This document shows positions 11,666 to 21,977 of a stretch of 64,000 nucleotides of DNA, piece by piece. Position numbers and translations under genes: made by a program. The stretch spans positions 1,054,001 to 1,118,000 of the forward strand of contig JACGCM010001166.1 in the NCBI GenBank assembly GCA_014058105.1, in the 5' to 3' direction. The DNA comes from Kingdonia uniflora (lineage: Eukaryota > Streptophyta > Magnoliopsida > Ranunculales > Circaeasteraceae). Under the pieces are notes generated by a model. That model ran no database searches. It was not told where the DNA came from and was given only the letters and a program-made list of their open reading frames with translations. The stretch's first letter is position 1; each line of letters begins with the position of its first letter.

Positions 11666-12459
11666 CTAAGTCACCGTTACTAAATTAGTGGTAGTAATAT
11701 GTTCCTTGCACGCATTGATATAAAACTCTGTCCCCTCCTTCACAAGATGATACTTGCGACCTCTATGGTAAATGATTGCATCTCGGTCCCAAAGATAAGG
11801 GCTACCCAAGATGACTTGACACACGTCCAACGGAACCACCTCACATGTCACTTCATCAATAAACTTCTCAGTAACCGCAAACTTGAACGTACGCTGCTTA
11901 GTAATTTTCAACTCCGCATCTTTCTGAATCCAACCCAAACCATACGGCTTAGGATGAGCCACAGTAGCCAAACCCATCTTCTTCACCACCGCCTCAGAAA
12001 TTAAATTTTTTTGACTACCCGGATCACTGATGGCCTCGACTAAGCTCTGTTTCACTTGAATGCTGACATGAAAAAGTTCTTCCCCACTCGCCTCGTCGAT
12101 AGTTATAGGTTGCTTGAACATTAGAGTAAGCTTAGGATTTAGCTTATCTAAATCCGGAAGATCCACAATCGTTGCGGCTAGTGCACGTTTCTCTTTCTTG
12201 CCCATCTCCTCCTTCGGAAGCTCTGGGTGAAGTGTCCAACATTTATTTGAAATGTGCCCATTAGCCTTACAATGACTACAATAACCCCTTGGATGAGGAC
12301 CCCTCTCCTTTGGACTCCCCTTTCTGATCATACTTCCAATTAGACTTGTACCCCGGCTTGCTCTTGTCGTCTTTCTTGTCACTCTTCAAGTATTTGCCTT
12401 CAATAGCAATTGCTTTAACGGCAGCATCTTCGATATTTTCCACTTTAAAGAGCTGTAAT
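11666..12459 (-). pseudogene. Gag zinc knuckle and protease of the compound gypsy element
   Basis: The 238-residue frame carries a CCHC knuckle, CSHCKANGHISNKC (CX2CX4HX4C), near residues 33-48. A protease domain follows whose active site reads DPGSQKNLIS where D(S/T)G is expected, then DVCQVILGSPYLWDRD (usual LLGRPW). Upstream, to 12459, the Gag frame continues until it is cut by the nested element at GTAAT and resumes at 18066. Confidence 0.85.
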
Positions 12460-12875
12460 TGACACGGACCAACTTAAACTCAAGCATGGCACGTGCGGCA
12501 CTCGAGACACCTGTCCCAAGTAAGCCTAATTACTCTTCTCTATCAATCATTTAGCAACACAACATCGCAAAACATCACATAATCTCAACGCAACACAAAC
12601 ACTGTACAAAGGGTCTTTGAAGGCATCATTTCATTCATATATCAACTATTACAAAGCACTATTACAAGCTTAAATTCCTTCTTGGGTGTATTGGATACTA
12701 GTCATCTACATATATAGCAAAAAGGAAAACAACTAAGTTATAAAAGGAAACATCAAAAGTGGAGACGAAGCGTACTCCCCCTTTTTCCTAAGCTAACCTT
12801 TACAAAAATAAATAAAAATTTGCACATAGCTTTCTTACAACCTAAGGATACTATTTACAAAGCCTGGGCGTCACA
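12460..12875 (-). repeat. 3' LTR of the nested chromovirus
   Basis: 416 bp. In sense it starts TGTGACGCCC and ends GTCCGTGTCA. GAGTGGGAGAGAG precedes it on the sense strand as polypurine tract. It retains 13 terminal bases that the 5' LTR copy lacks. Confidence 0.9.
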
Positions 12876-12886
12876 CTCTCTCCCAC

Positions 12887-15800
12887 TCAGCTTGGAGACG
12901 CCCTCGTCGACTTTTTCTTCTGCTTCCACATCTGCCTGTTCTCTTTCCTCTCTCGCTTGGCCTCAATCTTCCTTAGTCGGACCAGAAGGGGATGAGAATC
13001 TTGGTGCTCCCAGCTGGCTTCTGTATCTGGCAGATTCTTCCACTTCACAAGGTACTCGTAGACTTCCTCTTTGGTGTCCGGGTCAACATGGGTCACTCTG
13101 TGATCAAGAACACTCTCTGGAACTTGGCTTGAGATGACTGGCTTGAGCGGAACATGAGGCCTGACGGTACTTCTGCTAGGATCTTCCTTGTGTTGGTGGT
13201 AAGGCTTCAGAGCACTGGCATGGAACACTGGATGGATGAAGCGATGGTGGGATGGTAACTGAAGCTTGTAGGAAACCTTCCCAACTTTCCCAATGATCGG
13301 CATCGGATCGATGTACTTGGATACTAGCCCTTGGTGTATTCTGCCACCTCGGTGCTTGAGATGGGATCTCTTGATAAGAACAAGGTCCCCAACTTGAAAA
13401 GGATCTGGTCGTCTCTTCTGATCGGCCCACTTCTTCATTATGGCTGACGCCTTCTCCAGATAGGCCCGAGCAATATTGGTATTTCTCTGCCATTCCTTTG
13501 CAAACTGGTAGGCTCTCAGAACACTTCCTTTGTAATCGGAGGCCACTGTGTGCGGCGTGAGGGGTTGCTGTCCCAACAGCATCTCAGAAGGACTCTTGTT
13601 GGTGGAGGAACTCTTCTGTACATTAAAGCAAAACTGTGCAACATCAAGGAGTTCGGCCAAGTCCTTCTTGTTCACCCTTGACAAAGTGCCGGAGGTACTC
13701 TTCCAACATTGCATTAAAACGTTTGTCTGACCATCTGATTGCGGATGGTTACTGGTTGAGAAGTTGAGAGTGGATCCCAGTAATCTAAATACTTCTCTCC
13801 AAAACTTCCCAGTAAATCTCGGATCTCTATCGCTGACAATGTCCTTTGGCACGCCCCAATACTTAACGATGTGCTTCACAAAGAGACGCGTTGTTTTCTC
13901 TGCCGTGCAAACAATTGGAGTTGGAATGAATGTTGCATACTTAGAGAATCGGTCGATGATCACGAGAATGGAACCATATCCTTTAGTCTTGGGTAACCCA
14001 GAGATAAAGTCCAGAGAGACGCTTTCCCAAGGTCGTGTCGGTACAGGAAGTGGTTCCAGCAGTCCAAGTGGCAAATCCCGATCAACTTTGTCTTGCTGGC
14101 AAATGTGACAAGTCCGCGTATAATCCATCACTTCGTTTTGACCATTTGGCCAATAGTAACCTCTGTGCAACAAGGATAGTGTTTTCCGCCAACCCGGATG
14201 GCCTGCCCAAAGAGTATCATGACACTCATTTATCAGCTCCCTTCGTAGTCCTGCGAACCGAGGAACATAAATCCGCTGTCCCTTCGTGTATAAAAGACCA
14301 TCTTCTACCCAGAACCGTTTTGTCTTCCCTTGTTTCACCAAATTAATGATGGCCTGGGTCTGAGGATCCACCGCTAACCCTTCGCGGATCCTATCTTGAA
14401 GAGTGCTGGTAACATAAGAGTGAGACTGTTCGGCAGCTGTAGAGATGGCCGCAAGTTCAACCTTACGGCTTAATGCATCCGGCACATTGTTCATCCTCCC
14501 TGGCTTGTGTTCGAGATCCAAATCAAACTCGGCTAGAAACTCTTGCCAACGAGCCTGCTTTGAGGTTAACTTCTTCTGTGTAAGGAAATGGCTTGCCGCG
14601 CTGTTATCGGTCTTCACCAGAACCTTCATTCCCAACAGATAGTGTCGCCATACTCGCAGACAATGCACAATAGCTAAGAGTTCCTTCTGCTGGGCTGAAT
14701 ACCTCCTCTCTGTGCCATTCAGCTTCTTGATCTCGTATGCCACCGGATGTCCCTCCTGTAACAATACCCCACAGATAGCAAAATCAGATGCATCGGTATG
14801 TACCTCAAATGGCTTGGAAATATCTGGCAAGGCTAGGACTGGATTGGTAATCACCGCATGCTTCAGATCGTCAAATGCTGCTTGACACTTCTCGGACCAA
14901 GACCAAGAGAAGTCCTTCTTGAGAAGATCTGTAAGGGGTGCCGCGCGTTTCGAATACCCTTCGATGAACTTGCGGTAGTAGTTCACGAGGCCAAGAAAGG
15001 AACGCACTTCTGTAACCTCCGTAGGAGCTCTCCACTCCTCAATAGCGCGGACCTTTTCCATATCCATACGGATCTGTCCTCCGCCAATAACATGTCCAAG
15101 AAACATAACTTGTTCCTGCGCGAACGAGCATTTCTCCAACTTGACATATAGCTGGTTCTGTCGCAAGACTTGGAATACCAGGCGAAGATGTTCAAGACGC
15201 TCTTCCATAGTGCGGCTGTATATAACAATATCATCCAGATACACCACCACAAACTTGTCGATATATTTCCGGAAGAGCTCATTCATAAGAGTACAGATAG
15301 TTGCAGGAGCGTTGGTCAGGCCGAATGGCATGACAAGAAATTCATATGCCCCATACCGAGTGGAACAGGTCGTCTTCGGTTCGTCTCCGGTAACAATCCT
15401 GATCTGATAGTAACCCGATCTCAAATCAAGTTTGGAGAAGTACTTCGCAGATGTAAGCTGGTCGAACAAGTCAGCAATGAGCGGTATCGGATACTTGTTC
15501 TTCACCGTTACCTTGTTTAGGGCTCGATAGTCGACACATAATCGTAGGCTTCCATCTTGTTTCTTCTGAAATAAGACCGGGGCACCATATGGCGCCTCTG
15601 AGGGGCGAATAAAGCCCGATTCCAATAGTCCATCAAGCTGTTTCCGAAGCTCTGCTAGTTCAGGCAGACTCATTCTATATGGCCCTTTCGCAGGAGGCTT
15701 GGTTCCAGGAACTAACTCAATCTGATAATCGATAGGCCTTCGTGGAGGTAACACCTTTGGCAATTCTTTCGGCATCACATCCTTGAATTCTATAAGTACC

Positions 15801-16363
15801 CGGGAGACTTTCGTCGGCAAGGTATCATGATTCTGATCATCCGGCTTTAACCGTAAGGTTGCAAGGTAAGTCAACTCCCCTCGCCTCAGTCCCTTCTCCA
15901 ACTGAAGAGCTGATAATAGTCTGCCCTCATCTTTCTGTGTGAACATCTGTATGATTGAGGGATTGTCACCAAAAATCCCCAAGGAGTTGACAAACGGCAT
16001 CGGCACGGCCTTGTGGTAGCGGAGAAAGTTCATTCCCAAGATAATCTTGAAATCATCCAATGTCACGGCTAGAAGGTTAACCTTTCCTCCCCACTGTCCA
16101 ATCTTAACCGGAACCAACTTGGCAATACCCTGTATCGGCATCACGGCGAAGTTGACAGCTTTCATCCAGCTATAATCTTTTACCAAACGCAGTCCCAACC
16201 GGTTCGCTTCATGAATAGCGATAAAGCTATGGGTAGCACCTCTATCAACCATCGCCAAAGTGTTCTGCCCATTAATAGTGAGGTCCACGTACATGAGTCC
16301 CTTCTTGGGCTTAACCTCTGGTACTTGTGTGGTCATGGCATTGCACAAATAAAGAGAACCCAT
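12887..16363 (-). pseudogene. Chromovirus Pol: protease, RT, RNase H, integrase, chromodomain
   Basis: One uninterrupted frame of 1158 residues. The protease (residues about 25-120) has [10 protein letters not shown], where the catalytic Ser/Thr of D(S/T)G is Arg. Reverse transcriptase has [13 protein letters not shown] near residue 374, intact. RNase H starts at HTDASDF near residue 522. The integrase zinc finger is near 713-760 ([19 protein letters not shown]). The core has LDFISGLP near 783 and VSDRDPRF near 844. The third catalytic position after DGQT is scrambled by a compensated double frameshift. The chromodomain is at the C-terminus ([18 protein letters not shown]). It is full length but should not be functional as a mobile enzyme. 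Confidence 0.9.
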
Positions 16364-16389
16364 ATGAGTTTCACCACATCATTTTCCTG

Positions 16390-17619
16390 AGTGGCGTCAT
16401 TGGCTTGATCTCCTTGGGACGCCATTAGAGCATTCAGGATCGTCTTCTGAGGACACTGATAGGCTTTGTGGTTCCCTCCACAAAGAAAACACTTCAAGTT
16501 CCCAGGACGTCCTTAAAACCTGGACGAGGAGGAAGCGCCACCATTGTTACGTGGCCTGTGGTACTCCTTCCCAGAATTGGAACTCGAGGCACCACCTGTA
16601 CTTGTTCCTCCACTTCTGCCCTGGCCATGACATTGGTCTTCCCCACTTCTAGCTTGGTACCCACCATTCTTGCCCTTATTGTAGTTATTGGAGGATCCCG
16701 TTCTCTGTTGCGACTGGGAACTAGACTGAGACTGAGCCGGTCTACGCTCACCCTGCATAGGGGTGTAGTCGTTGATGCGCTTGGCAGAGGCCATTGCGGA
16801 GGCCAAATCTTGAACCCGTTGCCTTTGCAGTTCATTCTGGATCCAGGGTTTCAGACCTTCCAAGAAACAAAACAACTTATCCTTTTCAGACATGTCACGA
16901 ATATCTAACATCAAGGCTGAGAACCGCTTCACATACTCACGGATGTTGTCGGTTTACTTAAGTTGTCTTAAACTCCTCCGAGCAATGAACTCAACATTCT
17001 CGGGCAAGAACTGATTCTTCAGCTCTTTCTTCAAGTCATCCCACGTTCCAATGGTACAGTGACCGCTCTAGATCTCAGCATACTTGGTGCGCCACCATAG
17101 TTTAGCATCACCGGCGAGGTACATGGTAGCCATCGACACCTTTGCACCTTCGCTATCAGGCCTGATCACATTAAAGTACGTCTCCATATCAAAAAGGAAG
17201 TTCTCTACCTCCTTTGCGTCCCTCGCTCCCTCGTACGTCTTGGGCTCGGGGACCTTGATCCTGGGCCGGTCTATACCGCCGCCCAAAGGTGTTGGTTCTC
17301 CATTTCCAACAACCTTCACTAGGAGATTTACCTTCGAGGAAAGTTCAGCCACCTGATCCAGAAGAGTAGCCATATTCCCTTCAACCACTCCTTCTAACGT
17401 AAAGAGACGTTCGCCCATATGGACCTGATCGTTTGAGAAACCGTCCAATCGTTCCTCCAGAGTCGCCACTTGATCGATAATCCCACCTAGAGCTTGCATC
17501 TTTTCCTCTAATTGGTCCAACCGCGTTCGGGTATTTAAGGGCCGGGGATTAACGGATGGTCCTCCCACATGCGGGGCAAGGACCTGGGCGGGGTCAGTAG
17601 CATTCGGACCCTCCGCCAT
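16390..17619 (-). pseudogene. Chromovirus Gag with two in-frame stops
   Basis: Likely start is the ATG at 17619 (MAEGPNATDP). The frame runs through a heptad-like region (LDQLEEKMQALGGIIDQVATL, residues about 30-90) and the Gag core (RIKVPEPKTYEG, WWRTKYAEI). It then hits TAG at 17068-17070 and TAA about 105 bases on, both explained by C to T changes in Gln codons. A basic, Ser/Gln-rich tail follows. After a third stop near 16515 comes a knuckle, CFLCGGNHKAYQC (CX2CX3HX4C). A one-base frame change near 16370 separates it from pol. Confidence 0.85.
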
Positions 17620-17655
17620 CGCAACTGGATCACTTTCAACTAGATCGCTCTGATA

Positions 17656-18065
17656 CCAACTTAAACTCAAGCTTGGCACGTGCGGCACTCGCGACACCTA
17701 TCCCAAGTAAGCCTAATTACTCTTCTCTATCAATCGTGTAGCAACACAACATCGCAAAACATCACATAATCTCAACGCAACACAAACACTGTACAAAGGG
17801 TCTTTGAAGGCATCATTTCATTCATATATCAACAACTATTACAAAGCACTATTACAAGCTTAAATTCCTTCTTGGGTGTATTGGATACTAGTCCTCTACA
17901 TATATAGCAAAATGGAAAGCAACTAAGTTCTAAAAGGAAACATCAAAAGTGGAAACGAAGCGTACTCCCCCTTTTTCCTAAGCTAACCTTTACAAAAATA
18001 AATGAAAATTTGCACATAGCTTTCTTACAACCTAAGGATACTATTTACAAAGCCTGGGCGTCACA
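17656..18065 (-). repeat. 5' LTR of the nested chromovirus, with primer site
   Basis: Matches 12460-12875 almost throughout. It abuts GCTCTGATACCA at 17647-17658, the complement of an initiator-Met-tRNA primer site. Its U5 end lacks the last bases present in the 3' LTR, as if a short deletion had occurred between TTGGT repeats. Confidence 0.9.
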
Positions 18066-18897
18066 GTAATTCTCTTCTAATGGACTCTGACAAACCTCCC
18101 GTATATTTCATGAACACCTCATACTCATCTACATTAATATCCAAAACCAACGCTTGGTCATGAAACTCCGTAGTGAATTGCTGTACGGATTGTCCAAACT
18201 TTTGGCGCAAATTGTGCCATTTGTACCATCGCTCCTATTCATACCCAATTGGATAAAATTGCTTCCTCACTAAAACCTTGAATTCATTCCAACTCAAACT
18301 TCCTACTTCGTGGCATTTCCGATAGGATTTCCACCAGGTTAGTGAATGACTTGCGAATTTCAATGTAGATAAACAAATTTTATAAGCGTTGGAATATTCA
18401 AAAACATAAAAATAAGTATTTAACCTATCTAACCAATTATCCAACTTCTCGGCATCGATTGAACCATCGAATACCGGAATTTTAATCTTAAAGTCAATAC
18501 GAAGATTACGCATAGGATTCATTGACTTGCCAATATCCGAGCGCTCATTGACGGATTCGGCATCACTAGAATCGTTATCTATCTCCGCAATACCCTCGTC
18601 TTCATCCACCTCCAGAACCCCTTTCTTCCTCGAGTGGCCTCGTCGTTGAGAGCAGTCTCGCCATTTCACCGAAGCGGAAGCCTTCGTGAGGTTCGTGAGA
18701 CGCAATTGTTCTACCAACTCCCCTACAGTAGTAGTTAGGTCGGAAACTGTCGTTTCCAAAGTTTTGAGTCGATCGTCAGAATCGCCCATCTCCAAATTGT
18801 CCTTCTTTGAGTTAGGTTTTCGGTGAATCGTCAACGGACTCACTTGCTTCTCCTTCGTTTGCTTGAGACGGTCACGTATAGAGACCATAAACCACAA
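18066..18897 (-). pseudogene. Gag N-terminal and central part of the compound gypsy element
   Basis: The 220-residue frame (18235-18897) has a leading helical segment (DDRLKTLETTVSDLTTTVGE), an acidic stretch and the Gag core pattern (FKIKIPVFDGSIDAEKLDNW, SLTWWKSYRKCHEVGSLSW, FKVLVRKQFYPIGYE). The frame continues past 18235 after a break (TGDKWHN-like region) to the GTAAT junction at 18066. Codons then line up with those at 12459, so the gene was contiguous before the nested insertion. Confidence 0.8.
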
Positions 18898-18935
18898 TCA
18901 CCCCCGAGAATCGTAACTAGAAAACTGATACCACT

Positions 18936-19232
18936 TAATCCACAATACGAATAGAGAAACCCTAATTAGCATAAAAGTACGAAGAACAAACCAATTAGTT
19001 GGGAAAAATCCCTTCAGAGATTCAATTGCTTAATCGAAATCAATTACAATCGAATTCCTCTCAAACCCTAAGTCTCTCTCTTAGAATTTGCATTGATCTC
19101 TCCTTCTAATCTTGCCTAGCCTTGCTCCTTTTTATCAAGGTTACAAGTTCCTAGTTCCAATAGGACTTGCCTATCCCTGCCTCTTTTATAAGGGTTACAA
19201 GTTCCTAGTTGCAATAGGACTTGCTTAGCCTT
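18936..19232 (-). repeat. 5' LTR of the compound element, U3 truncated
   Basis: U5 end TAATCCACAATACG adjoins a primer-site relic (AACTGATACCA, 18923-18933). It carries the 58 bp block twice (TTACAAGTTCCTAGTT repeated near 19140 and 19195). The outer U3 part seen at 8630-8656 is missing. Sequence changes instead to the plus-oriented derivative. Confidence 0.75.
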
Positions 19233-19263
19233 TAGGAAGAGATCTAATTAGAAGAAGAAGATA

Positions 19264-19869
19264 ATGTCTACCGCCAAGATCTTAAAAGCTTCTACTTCCA
19301 AGAGACGACATGATCGTGAAGAGAAGAAAGGGAGCAAAGAGAAGGAGGGGGATGACGATGAATCTAAAGATTCCAAAAATGCCAAATCCGAGGAAATCAC
19401 AGATGTTGGTAAGTTTACAAATCCTAGAAAAAATCTTAAAATTAATTTTAAGATTTATATCACCGTTTTTCATGGATTTGTGGATGCCGAAAAAGAGGGC
19501 AATCGTTTTGGCAGATGGCCAATACTAGTAAGTTCCGCATTATTGGAGGTTATACATATTCAGCCGATTGTACCTCACGAGTATGATACAAGTCTAAAGA
19601 TTGGGGTGATTCACAAGAAGCTACTACAGAGGAAGAATTGCGAGTACCAGCTGAAGTCTTTCAATCAGGAGTTGGGACTGGATCTTCAATTAGCAGTACC
19701 TAATGACCATTGGAAGAGTACTTCAATGGATTTTAAGGGAGTATTGACTACTATCAGATCTGGAAGCGATTATATATTCTTATCTCTACTAGATGAAGAC
19801 TCCACAGAAGACACTCGACTACCATCGGTTAAAAATTTATGGATTGAGCGAGAAAGTTCTTTGAAATAG
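19264..19869 (+). pseudogene. Patchwork gag-pol ORF of an internally deleted sibling element
   Basis: An open 201-residue frame is built of short pieces that each match the minus-strand element. They are Gag (TDVGKFTNPRKNLKINFKIY), the RNase H-integrase tether (IQPIVPHEYDT, VIHKKLLQRKNCEYQ), the integrase core start (STSMDFKGVL) and the integrase tail (LLDEDSTEDTRLPSVKNLW). All catalytic parts are missing. It is followed by a purine tract and a plus-strand LTR. It looks like a non-autonomous derivative whose pieces stayed in frame. No function is claimed. Confidence 0.8.
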
Positions 19870-20029
19870 TACGGTATTTTAGAGAAGGGGATGACTGCGA
19901 CAGGAGCGGTAGAAAGGGCAAGCTTCTCAACAAATCGAAGTGGTACACTCGTGATACGGGGGATTTCAAGTTCCCACATCTCCAGTTCTAGCTTGAGCAG
20001 AAGCTCAAGGCTCCTAAAAGGGAGAGCCG

Positions 20030-20395
20030 TGATCCAGGAGGATCTATGAAGTATCACTAATTTAGTGTCCTACTTCTATTTAGAGTATTACTCTAATTTA
20101 ACAGTAGGAGTCCCTATTGTAACTAGAAACTTGTAACCCTTATAAAAGGGGCAAGGCTAGGCAAATCCTATTGGAACTAGAAACTTGTAACCCTTATAAA
20201 AAGGGGCAAGGCTAGGCAGGATTAGGAGGGGAGATCAATGCAAATTCTAAGAGAGTGGCTTAGGGTTTGAGAGGAATTCGATTATAATTGATTTCGATTA
20301 AGCAATTGAAGCTCTAAAGGGATTTTTCCCAACCAATTGGTTTGTTCTTCGTACTTTTCTGCTAATTAGGGTTTCTCTATTCGTATTATGGATTA
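20030..20395 (+). repeat. 3' LTR of the plus-oriented derivative
   Basis: 366 bp, starting TGATCCAGGAGGATCT after AAAAGGGAGAG and ending GGATTA. It is inverted relative to the LTRs at 8248 and 18936. Like the latter it carries the 58 bp block twice (AACCCTTATAAAA near 20140 and 20190). GTTCT follows it as target duplication. Confidence 0.85.
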
Positions 20396-21957
20396 GTTCT
20401 TGAAGGGGGTAGAATCAGAGACGGGAAAGGTCATGGAAAATAGAGATGAAGAAGTTCGAGAGAATCAGATAGCCCCTAGTGCTGAAGTTACTCTGAGTAG
20501 TTGTGCGAATTACTCTGATGGGGTCATAGAGGCAGTGATGGCTATTCCTGTTGACAATGCTCAAGAACTAGTTCAGAAGCTAATACAGAAGTGAAGAAGT
20601 GTGTATAGACTACTTCAATTAAGAGTTCGGTTTCCCTTTTCTCAGCTTCTGTTACTAGAAGAGGTAAGATCAAATTGGCTTACATTAAACCTGATATAGT
20701 TAATGGGTAAAATGCTATTAAAGTGAGGCCTGGGTTTCTTGACAATATTAAAGCTAGTGAACAATGCCTTGTTGGATGTTTTGTGGGTAGAAGGCTAGCC
20801 TATCCATTTGTCAAAGAAACTTTAACAAAACTTTGGGAGATTAGTGGAGATTTTGAGATGAGCATCCAAGGTGCTTGAGAAGATGAACATGTTAAGACAT
20901 GTTCTTTTTCAAATTCTCAAATCCATTAGACAGGGAGAAAGTGCTTGAGAGGGGTGCTCAACACATTGCTAGTAGGGTGTTTCTTATCAGGGAGTGGAGG
21001 CCATTTATTGAGATGGAACCTACTAACTTTAACTCAATCCCTATTTGGGTTATTTTTAGGAATATCCCTCACCATATGAGATCTACTGATGGCCTAGCTA
21101 GAATTGCTAGCACACTAGGGGTGCCTATACACTTGGACAAATTTACTGAAGATGATATAACTACATCATCCTTTGTTAGAGTGTGTATTGATATTTCTTC
21201 ATCTAATGAATGGCCAGAATGGCCAAGCTTTGTTCCTGTGTTTTATGGAGAAAAAGGGGAAGCCAAGATCCAGGTGGAGTACCCTTGGATTCCTATAAGG
21301 TACTCTCATTGCTTAACATTTGGTCATACTCTGGAAACTTGTGAGTTAGCTCCTAAAAAGGAGAGTTACTCTGGTCAAGGACCTAAACAACAACCTAACT
21401 CTAAGTTATCAAGTACTTGCATTGGGGACAGTGGTTGGAGCAAACCAAGGTCAAAGAATACTGTTAAACCATCCAAAGCTAATGCTAATGTCAACTAGTT
21501 TCAAGTGCTTATTGACACTGACAATGAAGATACTGAAGTGAAGGAAGGAGAACCAAAAGGAATGCACACAAACCAGTCGAATCAAGATACTCAAGTAGAA
21601 GAGGTACAACAAAATAGAAGTTCTAAGCAGGGAATAAAGACTAATGAAAAGAAGACAGTTCAAAAACAATATACACAAGAACAGGTGGAGCCTCAGAGTT
21701 CAGCACAAGGTAACAAGTCAAATAAAGGTGCTGGTAATAAAGTCAACAGGGTGCAAGGGAGCATAAATAAGAAGAAAAATGAAAATCAAGGTAGAGATAA
21801 GTCGGCTCAGAAGAAGGCCTCTTTTTTCAAAGAAACACCTTCAAAAGAGAAATACATTATGACTGAAGCAGAATTAAAAGCAGCAGCTGAAAAGATCAAA
21901 CAAGGACTCAACAAAGGAAAAGTTGAGTCTAGTGGGTCAAAAGCTAAAAGATTTTAA
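20396..21957 (+). pseudogene. LINE ORF1, DUF4283-like domain and knuckle
   Basis: Resumes ORF1 after the compound insertion. 20400-20594 is a hydrophilic segment. From about 20720 comes the DUF4283-like pattern (KASEQCLVGCFVGRRLAYPF, KLWEISGDFEMSIQG, MFFFKFSNPLDREKVLERG, FLIREWRPFIEME). The usual zinc knuckle at about 21310 reads RYSHCLTFGHTLETC, where the first Cys is Tyr. 21505-21957 is a Lys/Gln/Glu-rich tail. ORF1 proteins of plant L1 elements bind element RNA. Several stops and frameshifts are present. Confidence 0.8.
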
Positions 21958-21977
21958 TAAGGACCAAAACCAGTCTC

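Larger units (their letters stand above)
12460..18065 (-). mobile_element. Ty3/gypsy chromovirus (Galadriel-like), nested
   Basis: A 5.6 kb element with direct LTRs of about 410 bp and a GTAAT target duplication at 12455-12459 and 18066-18070. It sits within the gag of the compound element. It has an initiator-Met primer site (GCTCTGATACCA at 17647-17658) and a purine tract before the 3' LTR. Sense order is LTR, gag, pol and LTR. The pol ends in a chromodomain. [16 protein letters not shown] and the [21 protein letters not shown] style suggest a Galadriel-type chromovirus. It is the best preserved element here, and it inserted after the compound. Confidence 0.9.
8248..20395. mobile_element. 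Compound Ty3/gypsy insertion with inverted outer LTRs
   Basis: GTTCT lies at 8243-8247 and again at 20396-20400, so the whole block behaves as one integration. From left it holds a minus LTR (8248-8656), minus pol and gag (8845-12459 and 18066-18897), a minus 5' LTR with primer site (18936 to about 19232, truncated), a plus-strand patchwork derivative (19264-19869) and a plus LTR (20030-20395). Both outer ends are the same LTR terminus (TAATCC inward). A second gypsy element sits inside at 12460-18065. The simplest reading is two sibling cDNAs joined head to head. Confidence 0.8.

Noticed and set aside
12820..13137. Plus-strand frames across the chromovirus pol
   Set aside because: They are shadows of the 1158-residue minus-strand frame, low in sense and without motifs.
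8248..19232. Reading 8248-19232 as a simple complete gypsy element with its own target duplication
   Set aside because: The LTR at 18936 lacks its outer end, and GTTCT is found only after the plus-strand LTR at 20395.
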